From Planctomycetota bacterium (GTDB lineage: Bacteria > Planctomycetota > PLA2 > JAEUHO01), in the NCBI GenBank assembly GCA_029259775.1, contig JAJDEN010000033.1, positions 1 to 43,716 of the forward strand: a stretch of 43,716 bases of DNA. The letters are read 5' to 3'. The position numbers and the translations under genes are program-made. Positions 21,975 through 32,357 of the stretch are shown in pieces. A model generated the notes under the pieces. The model ran no database searches, was not told where the DNA came from, and saw only the letters and a list, made by a program, of their open reading frames with translations. The stretch's first letter is position 1; every line of letters begins with the position of its first letter.

Positions 21975-24119
21975 CTAGGACTTGCCGCTCTTGTTCGAGC
22001 TGCCGCCGGACTTGCCCGACTTGCCGCTCGAGCCGCCCGACTTGTTCGACTTGGCCGACTTGTTCGACTTCTTGTCGTGGCCGTCGCAGCCGCCCTTCGG
22101 CTCCATCTCGCCATCCGGCGAACCAGACTTGCCCGACTTGCCGCTCTTGTTCGAGCTGCCACCAGACTTGGCCGACTTGCCGCTCGAGCCACCGGACTTG
22201 CCGCTCTTGTTCGAGCTGCCACCCGACTTGGCCGACTTGCCGCTCGAACCACCGGACTTGCCGCTCTTGTTCGAGCTGCCACCCGACTTGCCCGACTTGC
22301 CGCTCGAACCACCGGACTTGCCGCTCTTGTTCGAGCTGCCGCCCGACTTGCCCGACTTGCCGCTCGAGCCCTTGGACTTGCCGCTCTTGTTCGAGCTGCC
22401 GCCGGACTTGGCCGACTTGTTCGACTTATCGGACTTGCCGGCACAGGGGCCGCTCTTGTCGGACTTGCCCGAAGGATCGCTCTTCTCGGACTTGTCCGGA
22501 CCAGGGCCGGGGCCCGGGTCGGGGTTCGGACCGGGGTTCGGACCGGGCGCGCCCAGAAGACCCTCGTCGAGCTTCGGCTTGATGCGGAACGGTGCCTTGC
22601 TGTGGCGGTACTGGGCCACCTTCTGGAGGAGCTTGCTGACCAGCGGACCGTCGTGGGCGACGGTCACATAGTCGCTGCCGCTACCCCGAGCGTCGACGTG
22701 GCCCGTGACGATCACGGTGCCGCGCAGCGTGGCCGGGCCGCGAACGACCAGGTCACCGTTGACGTACAGGATGCCCTCGAAGAAGGAAGCACTGCCGTCC
22801 TCGATGACGACGTCACCCTCGACGGCGACGATCGCACGACCACGGAGCGGACGGCTCTTGTCGAAGCTCGCACCACCGCGGACCACGATGAGGCCGCCCG
22901 TGGGCAGCTGCGTCGGAATGCCGCTCTTGGCGTCGCCCGTGCTGATGTCGGCCATCGACATCAGCTTCGTCCACGGTAGACCGAAGACCGCCTCGGAGCT
23001 TGTGTCGTACTCAGGCATGCCGGCCATGCCGCCCTTGACGCCTTCCATGTTGGCGGCGGGCTCACCCGAACCCTCGGCGTAGGCCAGGGCGGTGTTGCCA
23101 CGCACGCGGCAGTTGTCACCGAGCTCGACCTCGGAGGCGTTCTGCACGCAGATCGCTGCCGAGGCAGGCGGGTTGATCGTCAGGCGACGGAACTCGGTGC
23201 CCCAGACGCTGCGACCGATGCGCACGTTGTCGCCCGCACCGAGCGGAAGCTCGGGGCTCGGACGCTTGAAGATCTCGCCGATGCTGGTGACGTACCAGAC
23301 GCTACCGCTGGCATCGATGCCGCGGGCACTGCTGACGTCGCGGGTCGCCTGGCCGGCGTTCCACTTGCCGTCACCGTTCACATCGGTGAAGGACTCACCG
23401 AGGTCGTACAGCGCGTTCTCGTTCGCGTCGTCGTAGGGCTCGGCGCCCGACCCCTTCGAGACCGTGTAGCGGGCCCAGACACCCGGCGAGATCTGGAAGC
23501 TGCGCACGAGGCCCAACTCGGGGATCTCACTCTCCGGCATGTCCAGCGAGTAGTACGTGGCGGCGGCGAGTTCCGTCTCGACCCGCGTCGCAGCGTCCGC
23601 TCCCATCTGCTCCTCGACCTCCGCCACCGTCTTCATCGCCTTCTGCTGACCCGGCGCATCGGCCGACCTGCCGGCTGAACCGTCCTGGCCAGTAGCGGCA
23701 CTGTTGGCGTTGTTCTGCGTGCGAGCCGCGGCAGACGAGGCGTTCCCGCGCAGAGCCTCGGGCATCTTGTCGTCCCCAGGCAGCGTGTCCTCCTCGCGCA
23801 GGCTCGGCGGCAGGCCCTTGGGCTCGAAGCCCTTGACCGGCTGCTGCTCCTGGCGGCGGAACCACGCATAGGCATCGACGAGGCCGGCTTGCGCCACTTC
23901 CTCGGCTTGGCCATTGGCGGAGAACTCGAACGCGGCCGCCTTGTCGACGGCTCGGATCTCTTCGGTCGCGGAGATGACGATTCCCGCAACCATGAACGCT
24001 GTGAGCAACGCCCAGATGATGATGACGCCGCGCTCTTCCTTCCGCTGACGCGGAGAGGCTGAGGCAGGGCGCAGTGCAGCCGGGGCGGGCTCGCGCTTGC
24101 TTGCGTTGTCGTACGACAT
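21975..24119 (-). CDS. PilX-like pilus protein with bactofilin-like segment and KS-rich tail
   Basis: A 714-residue protein. An N-terminal RGVIIIWALLTAFMVAGIVIS helix (about 30-50) followed by ATEE resembles PilX-type assembly proteins rather than a classical cleaved prepilin. A calcium-type loop pair (DDANENALYDLGE, FTDVNGDGKW) lies near 235-265. Residues about 415-495 form a run of short beta repeats (IVVRGGASF, AIVAVEGDVVIEDG, ILYVNGDLVVRG, VIVTGHVDARG) like bactofilins. A Pro/Gly linker leads to a tail of about 170 residues made of Lys, Ser, Gly and Asn (SGGSSNKSGKS units). ATG 24119 is preferred over GTG 24125, as AGGGGG is spaced properly. It is the first gene of the pseudopilin operon; secreted fibre or surface attachment is inferred. 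Confidence 0.82.
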   Translation of the reverse strand: MSYDNASKREPAPAALRPASASPRQRKEERGVIIIWALLTAFMVAGIVISATEEIRAVDKAAAFEFSANGQAEEVAQAGLVDAYAWFRRQEQQPVKGFEPKGLPPSLREEDTLPGDDKMPEALRGNASSAAARTQNNANSAATGQDGSAGRSADAPGQQKAMKTVAEVEEQMGADAATRVETELAAATYYSLDMPESEIPELGLVRSFQISPGVWARYTVSKGSGAEPYDDANENALYDLGESFTDVNGDGKWNAGQATRDVSSARGIDASGSVWYVTSIGEIFKRPSPELPLGAGDNVRIGRSVWGTEFRRLTINPPASAAICVQNASEVELGDNCRVRGNTALAYAEGSGEPAANMEGVKGGMAGMPEYDTSSEAVFGLPWTKLMSMADISTGDAKSGIPTQLPTGGLIVVRGGASFDKSRPLRGRAIVAVEGDVVIEDGSASFFEGILYVNGDLVVRGPATLRGTVIVTGHVDARGSGSDYVTVAHDGPLVSKLLQKVAQYRHSKAPFRIKPKLDEGLLGAPGPNPGPNPDPGPGPGPDKSEKSDPSGKSDKSGPCAGKSDKSNKSAKSGGSSNKSGKSKGSSGKSGKSGGSSNKSGKSGGSSGKSGKSGGSSNKSGKSGGSSGKSAKSGGSSNKSGKSGGSSGKSAKSGGSSNKSGKSGKSGSPDGEMEPKGGCDGHDKKSNKSAKSNKSGGSSGKSGKSGGSSNKSGKS
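21978..22430 (-). repeat. 60-bp tandem repeats coding the KS/GGSS tail
   Basis: From about 22141 to 22400 the sequence repeats every 60 bases with few differences (units starting 22141, 22201, 22261, 22321, and a partial at 22381); degenerate copies extend on both sides. Each unit encodes 20 residues of the SGGSSNKSGKS / GGSSGKS type. The near-identity at silent sites indicates recent expansion, and copy number probably varies between strains. Confidence 0.9.
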
Positions 24120-24710
24120 GGGCACCCCCTAACGGGGCCCACCACGCTTCCTGATCCACTAGTCCGGGGGGAACCTAGCCCAGGCACATACCTTGGCAAC
24201 AAAGGCATGGGCCCTAAGTCCTTTGTGGTCGCGAGGCGCCGAACATCAGGCGCCGGGGCACGCGCGGCGCGTCGGCGGACCGGGGCGGCTCGGCGTCGGA
24301 ATTCGGCCCTGGGGCGTCTCAACCGTGAGCGCGGCACAACGATTGTGTGGCGCAGGGCCACGCGGCTTCCCTAAGATCGTGACTGAGATGGGGGGCGACG
24401 CGGTACGCGACGGTTCTCATCCACCGACTGCAGGGCAGCCTGGGCAGCCCACGAGGTGGTCGGTGCATTCGAGCTCGGAGATCGGCGGTTGCTCGATAGC
24501 GTAAAACTTTCCTTCTCATTCCACACATTTCCCCTTTTCTCCAGAAAGTTGCCGCCGACCTCCCTTCCTTCCCGCGCGCCCGCGACAGCAGGGCCGCGGA
24601 AGACGATGGCCTTGAAGACGATGGCCCCGCAGACGAGGACGCCCACCTAGCGGGCGCTGTCCGTCGCGGCCTCGCCACGGGTACCCTGGGCATCCACCCC
24701 GGGGCCCCGC
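24120..24710. other. Divergent intergenic region
   Basis: About 590 bases between the divergent PilX-like and vWA-protein genes. It should hold both promoters. There is an AT-rich patch at about 24500-24545 (TAAAACTTTCC and neighbouring T-runs) that stands out in this GC-rich DNA, and a short GGGCCCTAAGTCC motif at 24209-24221 whose complement recurs in part at 40153. No RNA gene or convincing coding frame is seen. Confidence 0.5.
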
Positions 24711-27467
24711 ATGCGACCCAGACTCCTTCTTCTCCTGCCGGTCCTCGCGGCGGTATTCCTGGCACCGTTCGTACTCTCGACGGTGCCGGCGCGCGGGGAG
24801 GACGACGAGACCGAGTACGTCCAGCGCCGCAAGCGCGGCCGGTGCCTGTGCCACACGGGCCAAGCCAGCTGGCAATACCTCCGCTCGCCGCTCAGGCCGC
24901 CCTCCGATCCGCCCGTGTGCGGCCTGATCCAGGCCAAGGGGGACTGCGGTTCCCGCCCCCGCCCCAAGGGCACGAGCGGCGGCTGCTGGGGCACGGCGAA
25001 GGTGCCCTGCTTCTGGAAGCGGCATGCCTATTCCTACGGCATGAAGTGCAGCGGCTGCTGGGCCGAGGAGGAGTGCGAGTCCTGCGACAAGCTGATCGGC
25101 AAGCCTGACGACAAGGTCAAGGCGATGCTCGACAAGCAGCTGAGGGTGGAGTCCGGCACGAAGGAAAAGTACATGGTCATCGCCGTGAGCAAGCACTTCT
25201 ACGTCGTGACCGACATCCATCGAAAGATGAAGATCAAGACCGAGGGCGGCGCTCCGCGGGTTGCGACCTCGCATGAAGTGGCGCACCTCTTCCTCGAGCG
25301 CTGCGAGCGGGCCTACGACGACTTCGCGCACTGGTTCGGCGGCGACGTCCGCCAAGGCGGCCCCATGGGCGTCTACCTGATGACGAAGAAGGGCCGCGCC
25401 GAGTCCTACGCAGAGCGGTATCTCGGCAGCGCGCGTACCGACATGCTCTACGGCGGCGGCAGCACGCGCATCGCCGGAGGCTTCGCCTTCAATGGCTTCG
25501 TCGGCTCGCTGCAGGAGCAAGGCAGCGACCAGGACCTGCACGCCTACTGCCGCCACATGATCGGCCACATCCTCTTCTCCGTATGGAAGAAGGTCGACGG
25601 CAAGGAGAAGTACTGCCCCAAGTGGGCCTTCATCGGGTCGGCGCACTTCCTCGAGAAGCTGCTCAAGCCGCACGAGGACTACGCGACGTTCTGCTCGAAC
25701 GAGACGACCGCGCCCAACGGCTCGCCCAAGGACTGGCACAAGAAGGCGCGCTCCCTGGCGGGCCGCAAGCTGGATCCGATCGAGACGTTTTTCGCCCGCA
25801 ACTCGCTGGGGGCCTTCAAGTACCGGGATCACATCCGCGCCTGGTCCCTGATGGACCTCTGCATGCGGGAGGACACCGAGCGCTGGCGCGAGGTGCTGGC
25901 CCAGCTGCGCTACGGCAACGACGAAGGCGCGGCCCTCCAGAAGGGCATGGGGCTCACGCCGGACCAGTTCAACTCGCGCTGGATGTCGCGGCTGCGCGGC
26001 GGCCGCGCCACGATGGGCGAGACGAAGAAGGATGCCCGCACGGATCCTGACGAACCGGGCCGGGTCGAGCGCGAGCAGATCCGGACGACCCAGGACGCCG
26101 AGATCCTCGCGGGCCGGATTCGCGGCGTGCACGACATCGACGACGTCCGCCTGGCCAAGGCCATCGTGAGCCGCATGGGCCACGAGTCCGACCTCGTGCG
26201 CGAGACCATCCAGATCGTGCTGGCCCGCGTGACGAACGCGGAAGTCCTCGCCTTCCTGACGGAAGAGGGCCTGCTGGACAGCCACCGGATGACGCGTGCC
26301 GGTGTCGCACGCGCCCTCGGCGTCCTCAAGCACGAGCCCGCGCGGCCCGGCCTCGAGGCGCTGCTGCAGGACAGGTTCTGGCTGGCCCGGGCGAACGCGG
26401 CGCTGGCGCTCTCCCAGATCGGCGACAAAGCGTGCCTGCCGGCGCTGACCCCCGCGCTGGTCGAGAAGCAGAACAAGGCGTGGATCTCGATCGCCGACGC
26501 CGTCGCCACCTTCAAGACGAAGGACAAACAGGCGACGCTCCTGACGGTGCCGCGCATCGACCATCCCGCCTGGCAGATCCGCGTGACGGCCTGCCGCGCC
26601 CTGGCTGCGTACGGCACCGCGGAGTGCATGGACGCGCTCATCGCGCAGTTCGAGAAGGAGCGTGGCCGCTTGGAGCGTGAGCTGCACGCGGCGCTGAAGG
26701 CGGTCTCGGGCGACGACCTCGGCAAGCGCGCCTCGACGTGGGCCAAGTGGTGGGCGAACCAGAAGAAGCTGCATGGCGGCTTCGACCCCAATCCGCCGCC
26801 CCCGGCTTCCGACGGCGAGCGCTACGCCCAGCCCAAGAAGCGCAACCCCGACGACCCGCATTACTACGGCCGCCGGATCTTCTCGCGCAGCGTCGGCTTC
26901 GTGTTCGACACGAGCGGCTCGATGGACAAGAACATCAAGATCTCGTCCGGCGCCTCGACGCAACTGGGGGACATCCCCACCTCGGGCACGCGCATGCAGG
27001 TGGCCAAACAGGTGCTCGCCGACGCGATCAAGAAGCTCAAGCCGAAGGTGCGCTTCAACCTGGTGTTCTTCTCGACCGACGTCAGGCCGTGGAAGAAGAC
27101 GCTGGTGCCCGCCAGCAGCGGCAATACGAACTCGGCGGCGGGCGCCATCATGTCGGCACCGGCGGCGGGCGAGACCAACATCCACGGGGCGCTGAAGGCG
27201 GCCCTTGGCCTCCACGGCCTCCCGACCGTGAGCGCGAAGCTGCTGAACATTCCGGACACGGTCTACTTCCTGACGGACGGATCCCCGACGCGGGGCGAGA
27301 TCACGGCCACGCCGGAGCTGCTCGGCTGGTTCCGCAACGTGAACCGATTCGGCAAGGTGAAGCTGCATGTCGTGGCGTTCGGCAACCTCGGTGTGGACCT
27401 CGAGTTCCTCCGGGGCCTGGCCGCAGCGGGCGGGGGCGACTTCATCCACGTGCCCGAAGAGCGCTAG
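24711..27467 (+). CDS. Exported Cys-rich, HEAT-repeat and vWA-domain protein
   Basis: A 918-residue exported protein. After a signal peptide (1-28) there is a Cys-rich region (about 44-130) with CLC, CSGC and CESC pairs. Residues about 140-440 resemble peptidase-MA-like metallopeptidases of planctomycetes, but the zinc motif reads HMIGH (282-286) instead of HExxH, so it is probably inactive. HEAT-like helical repeats follow (about 470-680; ARANAALALSQIGDKACLPAL). The C-terminus is a von Willebrand A domain with MIDAS motif DTSGS (733-737) and a later FLTDGSP. MIDAS sites bind divalent cations and mediate protein contacts. The Ser/Thr kinase gene follows 74 bases downstream on the same strand. 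A scaffold role at the envelope is inferred; function unknown. Confidence 0.8.
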   Translation: MRPRLLLLLPVLAAVFLAPFVLSTVPARGEDDETEYVQRRKRGRCLCHTGQASWQYLRSPLRPPSDPPVCGLIQAKGDCGSRPRPKGTSGGCWGTAKVPCFWKRHAYSYGMKCSGCWAEEECESCDKLIGKPDDKVKAMLDKQLRVESGTKEKYMVIAVSKHFYVVTDIHRKMKIKTEGGAPRVATSHEVAHLFLERCERAYDDFAHWFGGDVRQGGPMGVYLMTKKGRAESYAERYLGSARTDMLYGGGSTRIAGGFAFNGFVGSLQEQGSDQDLHAYCRHMIGHILFSVWKKVDGKEKYCPKWAFIGSAHFLEKLLKPHEDYATFCSNETTAPNGSPKDWHKKARSLAGRKLDPIETFFARNSLGAFKYRDHIRAWSLMDLCMREDTERWREVLAQLRYGNDEGAALQKGMGLTPDQFNSRWMSRLRGGRATMGETKKDARTDPDEPGRVEREQIRTTQDAEILAGRIRGVHDIDDVRLAKAIVSRMGHESDLVRETIQIVLARVTNAEVLAFLTEEGLLDSHRMTRAGVARALGVLKHEPARPGLEALLQDRFWLARANAALALSQIGDKACLPALTPALVEKQNKAWISIADAVATFKTKDKQATLLTVPRIDHPAWQIRVTACRALAAYGTAECMDALIAQFEKERGRLERELHAALKAVSGDDLGKRASTWAKWWANQKKLHGGFDPNPPPPASDGERYAQPKKRNPDDPHYYGRRIFSRSVGFVFDTSGSMDKNIKISSGASTQLGDIPTSGTRMQVAKQVLADAIKKLKPKVRFNLVFFSTDVRPWKKTLVPASSGNTNSAAGAIMSAPAAGETNIHGALKAALGLHGLPTVSAKLLNIPDTVYFLTDGSPTRGEITATPELLGWFRNVNRFGKVKLHVVAFGNLGVDLEFLRGLAAAGGGDFIHVPEER

Positions 27468-27541
27468 CAGGTCTCGCCGCCGCGGACAATCGAGCGCGAA
27501 GGGTGCCGCTCGCGAGCCGGTCTCCCGTATCATCCCCGCCT

Positions 27542-30160
<2,619 letters not shown>

Positions 30161-30191
30161 TCCTCCTCGCAGGCCTGACGGCCTGGGAGGA
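30161..30191 (+). terminator. Terminator-like hairpin after kinase gene
   Basis: Nested stems TCCTCC/GGAGGA and CAGGCC/GGCCTG with loop TGAC begin directly after the kinase stop. A 3-base bulge lies on the 5' side. No T-run. Confidence 0.55.
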
Positions 30192-30275
30192 CCGGCACCA
30201 CGGCTCGGCGCGATGCGGATTGGAAGGAGGGGCGGACGCGGCAGAGCCGCGCGCCGACGAGGCTCGCGGGCGGAC

Positions 30276-30456
30276 GTAGGGGCGGGGCTTGTCCCCGCCC
30301 GAGCGCGTGCTGCCACATCGGGACTTACCAGGTAGGGGCGGGGCTTGTCCCCGCCCAACGGGTTACGCGGCCCGTGGGCGACCACAAGGGTCGCCCCTAC
30401 CCGTAAGGGCACATGACGGAGATCGCGTCCCGGGCGACCACAAGGGTCGCCCCTAC
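30276..30456. repeat. Composite palindromic element, copy 1 (four 25-bp hairpins)
   Basis: Four 25-bp hairpin units at 30276-30300, 30332-30356, 30376-30400 and 30432-30456. The first two have stem GGGCGGGG/CCCCGCCC with loop CTTGT; the last two are inverted and have stem GGGCGACC/GGTCGCCC with loop ACAAG. Spacers are 31, 19 and 31 bases, and the central one can pair as ACGGG/CCCGT. A second copy with identical spacing lies at 36643-36823. This resembles REP/BIME or MITE-like non-autonomous elements. It occupies most of the 486-bp gap between the kinase and the BlaI gene; the remainder (30457-30560) has CACGGACACGGG-type short repeats and no gene. Confidence 0.93.
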
Positions 30457-30590
30457 GGGATCACTCTGACGTCGACTTCACCATCCACATGCCCTGGCTT
30501 GCCACGTGCACCTCCCCACGGACACGGGCACAGACACGGGCCCTTGTTCCCACGCTCGCGATTTCCCGTGTTGACGCCCCCGGCAGTATC

Positions 30591-30606
30591 TACTACAGCT
30601 GTAATA
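30591..30606 (+). promoter_or_regulatory. BlaI-type operator and promoter
   Basis: TACTACAGCTGTAATA is a near-perfect dyad of the TACA/TGTA type bound by BlaI/MecI repressors, and a further CTACAG half-site follows at about 30607. A -35-like TTGACG at 30571-30576 lies just upstream, so the dyad covers the -10 region. The repressor gene starts 40 bases downstream, indicating autoregulation. Confidence 0.75.
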
Positions 30607-30646
30607 CTACAGCCGTCGTTGTGGCGGCCGTACCGGGAGGGTGCGC

Positions 30647-31045
30647 GTGGCCCGACGCGAACAGCTCAGCGACCTGCAGATCGCGATCCTGCGTGTCCTC
30701 TGGCAGGAAGACGAGGCGACCGTCGCCCGTGTCCAGGAAGCCTTGCTCGCCGATCGAGGGCTGGCGCACACGACGGTGGCGACCATCCTGACGCGCCTCG
30801 AAGCGCGCGGCATCGTGAGCCGACGGACGCAGGGGCGGCAGTTCGTCTATGCCGCCGAGGTCCAGGAGGCCGACGTGCGACGGTCGATGGTCTCGGCTTT
30901 GACCGAACGCCTCTTCGCCGGCGATCCCGCGGCCCTCGTTCATCACCTCATCGACGAAGGCGAGATCGACGCGGACGAGCTGGCACGCCTGCGCAAGCTG
31001 CTCGCCAAACGCAAGAAGGCGGACGGAGGGCGCGATGCACGCTGA
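30647..31045 (+). CDS. BlaI/MecI/CopY-family transcriptional repressor
   Basis: A 132-residue winged-helix repressor. The N-terminal domain has the family pattern LSDLQIAILRVLWQEDEATVARVQEAL followed by the recognition helix region HTTVATILTRLEARGIVSR. The C-terminal part (about 75-125) is the dimerisation and cleavage region. The GTG at 30647 is chosen because GGGAGG lies six bases upstream; the GTG at 30641 is too close to that site. The BlaI-type operator sits 40 bases upstream. The ATG of the next gene (31035) lies inside its last codons, so repressor and metallopeptidase are coupled. It is expected to repress its own operon until its M56 partner triggers its cleavage. Confidence 0.93.
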   Translation: MARREQLSDLQIAILRVLWQEDEATVARVQEALLADRGLAHTTVATILTRLEARGIVSRRTQGRQFVYAAEVQEADVRRSMVSALTERLFAGDPAALVHHLIDEGEIDADELARLRKLLAKRKKADGGRDAR

Positions 31046-32357
31046 TCTGCTCGCCTGGGTCGTCACCTACCTGGTGCACAGCACGCTGCTGCTGACCGGT
31101 GCGTGGCTGCTCTCGCGCTGCTGGCGACGGATGCCGGCCTCGATGCAGGAGACCGTCTGGCGCACCGCCCTCTTCGGCGGCGTGCTCACGGCCACCGCGC
31201 AGGTCGCCATCGGCTGGGTGCCCTGGGGCGGGCACGTGGACGTGCCCCGCATCCAGGCGGCCGCCGCGCCGGAACCCGCCCCCCTTCGCGACATCGTGTG
31301 GGCCCCCATCGCGACCACCAACGACGCGGACGCGATGACCGCGACGCCGTCGGCATCCGCAGCGCAGCCGACGCCGGCAGCCGCCACGACCGCGATGGAT
31401 CCTTTCCCGTGGCTGGCGCTGGCTTGGCTCTCCTGCGTCGTCCTCGCGCTGGCCCGCTCGCGCCGCGCGCGCTCTCGGCTCGATGCACGCCTCGCCGACC
31501 GCCGTCCCGTGCAGGATCGGGCCCTGCTCGATATCTTGGACCGGCTGCACGCGACCAGTGGCCTGCGCCGGGCCGTCCGGTTGACGCAGGTCGAGGGACT
31601 CGGGAGTCCCGTGGCGCTCGGGCTCGCGCAACCGGAGATCGTCATCCCCTCCCGTGCGGCGTCGGAGCTCTCCGCAGCGCATCTGGAAGCGATGCTCGCC
31701 CATGAGCTGGGCCACCACGTCCGCCGCGACCCGCTCTGGCTGGCGATCACGCGCTGGACGGCCCGGCTGCTGCTCGTGCAGCCGCTGAACCTGATGGCGG
31801 CCAAGCGCTTACGCGAGTCGAGCGAACTGCTCTGCGATGCATGGGCCGCCGTCCAGACCGGGCGCGGCCGCGAGTTGGCCGAGTGCCTGACGGTCGTCGC
31901 CGGCTGGCTGCTGCGTGGCCGGGCGCCCACCCTGGTGCACGCGATGGCTGCCCACGGCTCGATGCTCGAGCGACGGGTGCAGTGCCTGCTCGACGCGGGC
32001 ACCATCGGCGCCTCGGCACGGAAGCGAGCCGCCGTCCGGGTGCTCGCGCTGCTGCCGCTGATTGCGGTCGCCTGGTTCGCACCAGCCGTGGCGACGAGCG
32101 AGGCGGAAGCGGCGCCGGCCGCAGCGGTCGAGCCCGTGCGCGACACGCCGACGAACGAAGGCGCCCACGCGCTGGCGTTGCTCGATCAGGAGATCAGGAG
32201 CCTCGAGGGCGAGATCGCAACGCTGGTGGAGCTTCTCCGCAGCGTACCGAATCCGCCCGAGGCCCTGACCCGCGGCGCCGACAGCCTGCGCGCACGCTTG
32301 GCCCCCTTGAAGGAACGACGCCTCGCCCTGGTGCGCGCGGCGAAGGAGATGAACTGA
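31035..32357 (+). CDS. M56 family (BlaR1-like) membrane metallopeptidase
   Basis: A 440-residue membrane protein with hydrophobic helices at about 4-25, 40-60, 120-138 and 335-355. The cytoplasmic zinc-peptidase domain between helices 3 and 4 has LAHELGHHVRRDP with HELGH at 223-227, the M56 signature. The extracytoplasmic part after the last helix is only about 80 residues and reads as a coiled coil (LLDQEIRSLEGEIATLVELL); the penicillin-binding sensor domain of true BlaR1 is missing. It overlaps the BlaI gene by 11 bases and shares one base with the next gene. It probably senses an envelope signal other than, or in addition to, beta-lactams and cleaves the BlaI-type repressor. Confidence 0.9.
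   Translation: MHADLLAWVVTYLVHSTLLLTGAWLLSRCWRRMPASMQETVWRTALFGGVLTATAQVAIGWVPWGGHVDVPRIQAAAAPEPAPLRDIVWAPIATTNDADAMTATPSASAAQPTPAAATTAMDPFPWLALAWLSCVVLALARSRRARSRLDARLADRRPVQDRALLDILDRLHATSGLRRAVRLTQVEGLGSPVALGLAQPEIVIPSRAASELSAAHLEAMLAHELGHHVRRDPLWLAITRWTARLLLVQPLNLMAAKRLRESSELLCDAWAAVQTGRGRELAECLTVVAGWLLRGRAPTLVHAMAAHGSMLERRVQCLLDAGTIGASARKRAAVRVLALLPLIAVAWFAPAVATSEAEAAPAAAVEPVRDTPTNEGAHALALLDQEIRSLEGEIATLVELLRSVPNPPEALTRGADSLRARLAPLKERRLALVRAAKEMN

Noticed and set aside
22141..22400. 60-bp regular repeats as a CRISPR array
   Set aside because: There are no unique spacers; the repeats are contiguous and in frame with the PilX-like tail.
17471..22582. Long plus-strand open frames opposite the pseudopilin genes
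   Set aside because: Same GC effect; the minus-strand frames have prepilin signals, ribosome-binding sites and calcium loops. The repeat region gives apparent low-complexity proteins in other frames.
30276..30456. Palindromic units as a CRISPR array
   Set aside because: Units are in two orientations with fixed spacers shared with a second locus; no cas genes.
30647..32357. Beta-lactam resistance operon
   Set aside because: No beta-lactamase or PBP2a-type gene is adjacent and the M56 protein lacks the penicillin-binding sensor domain.
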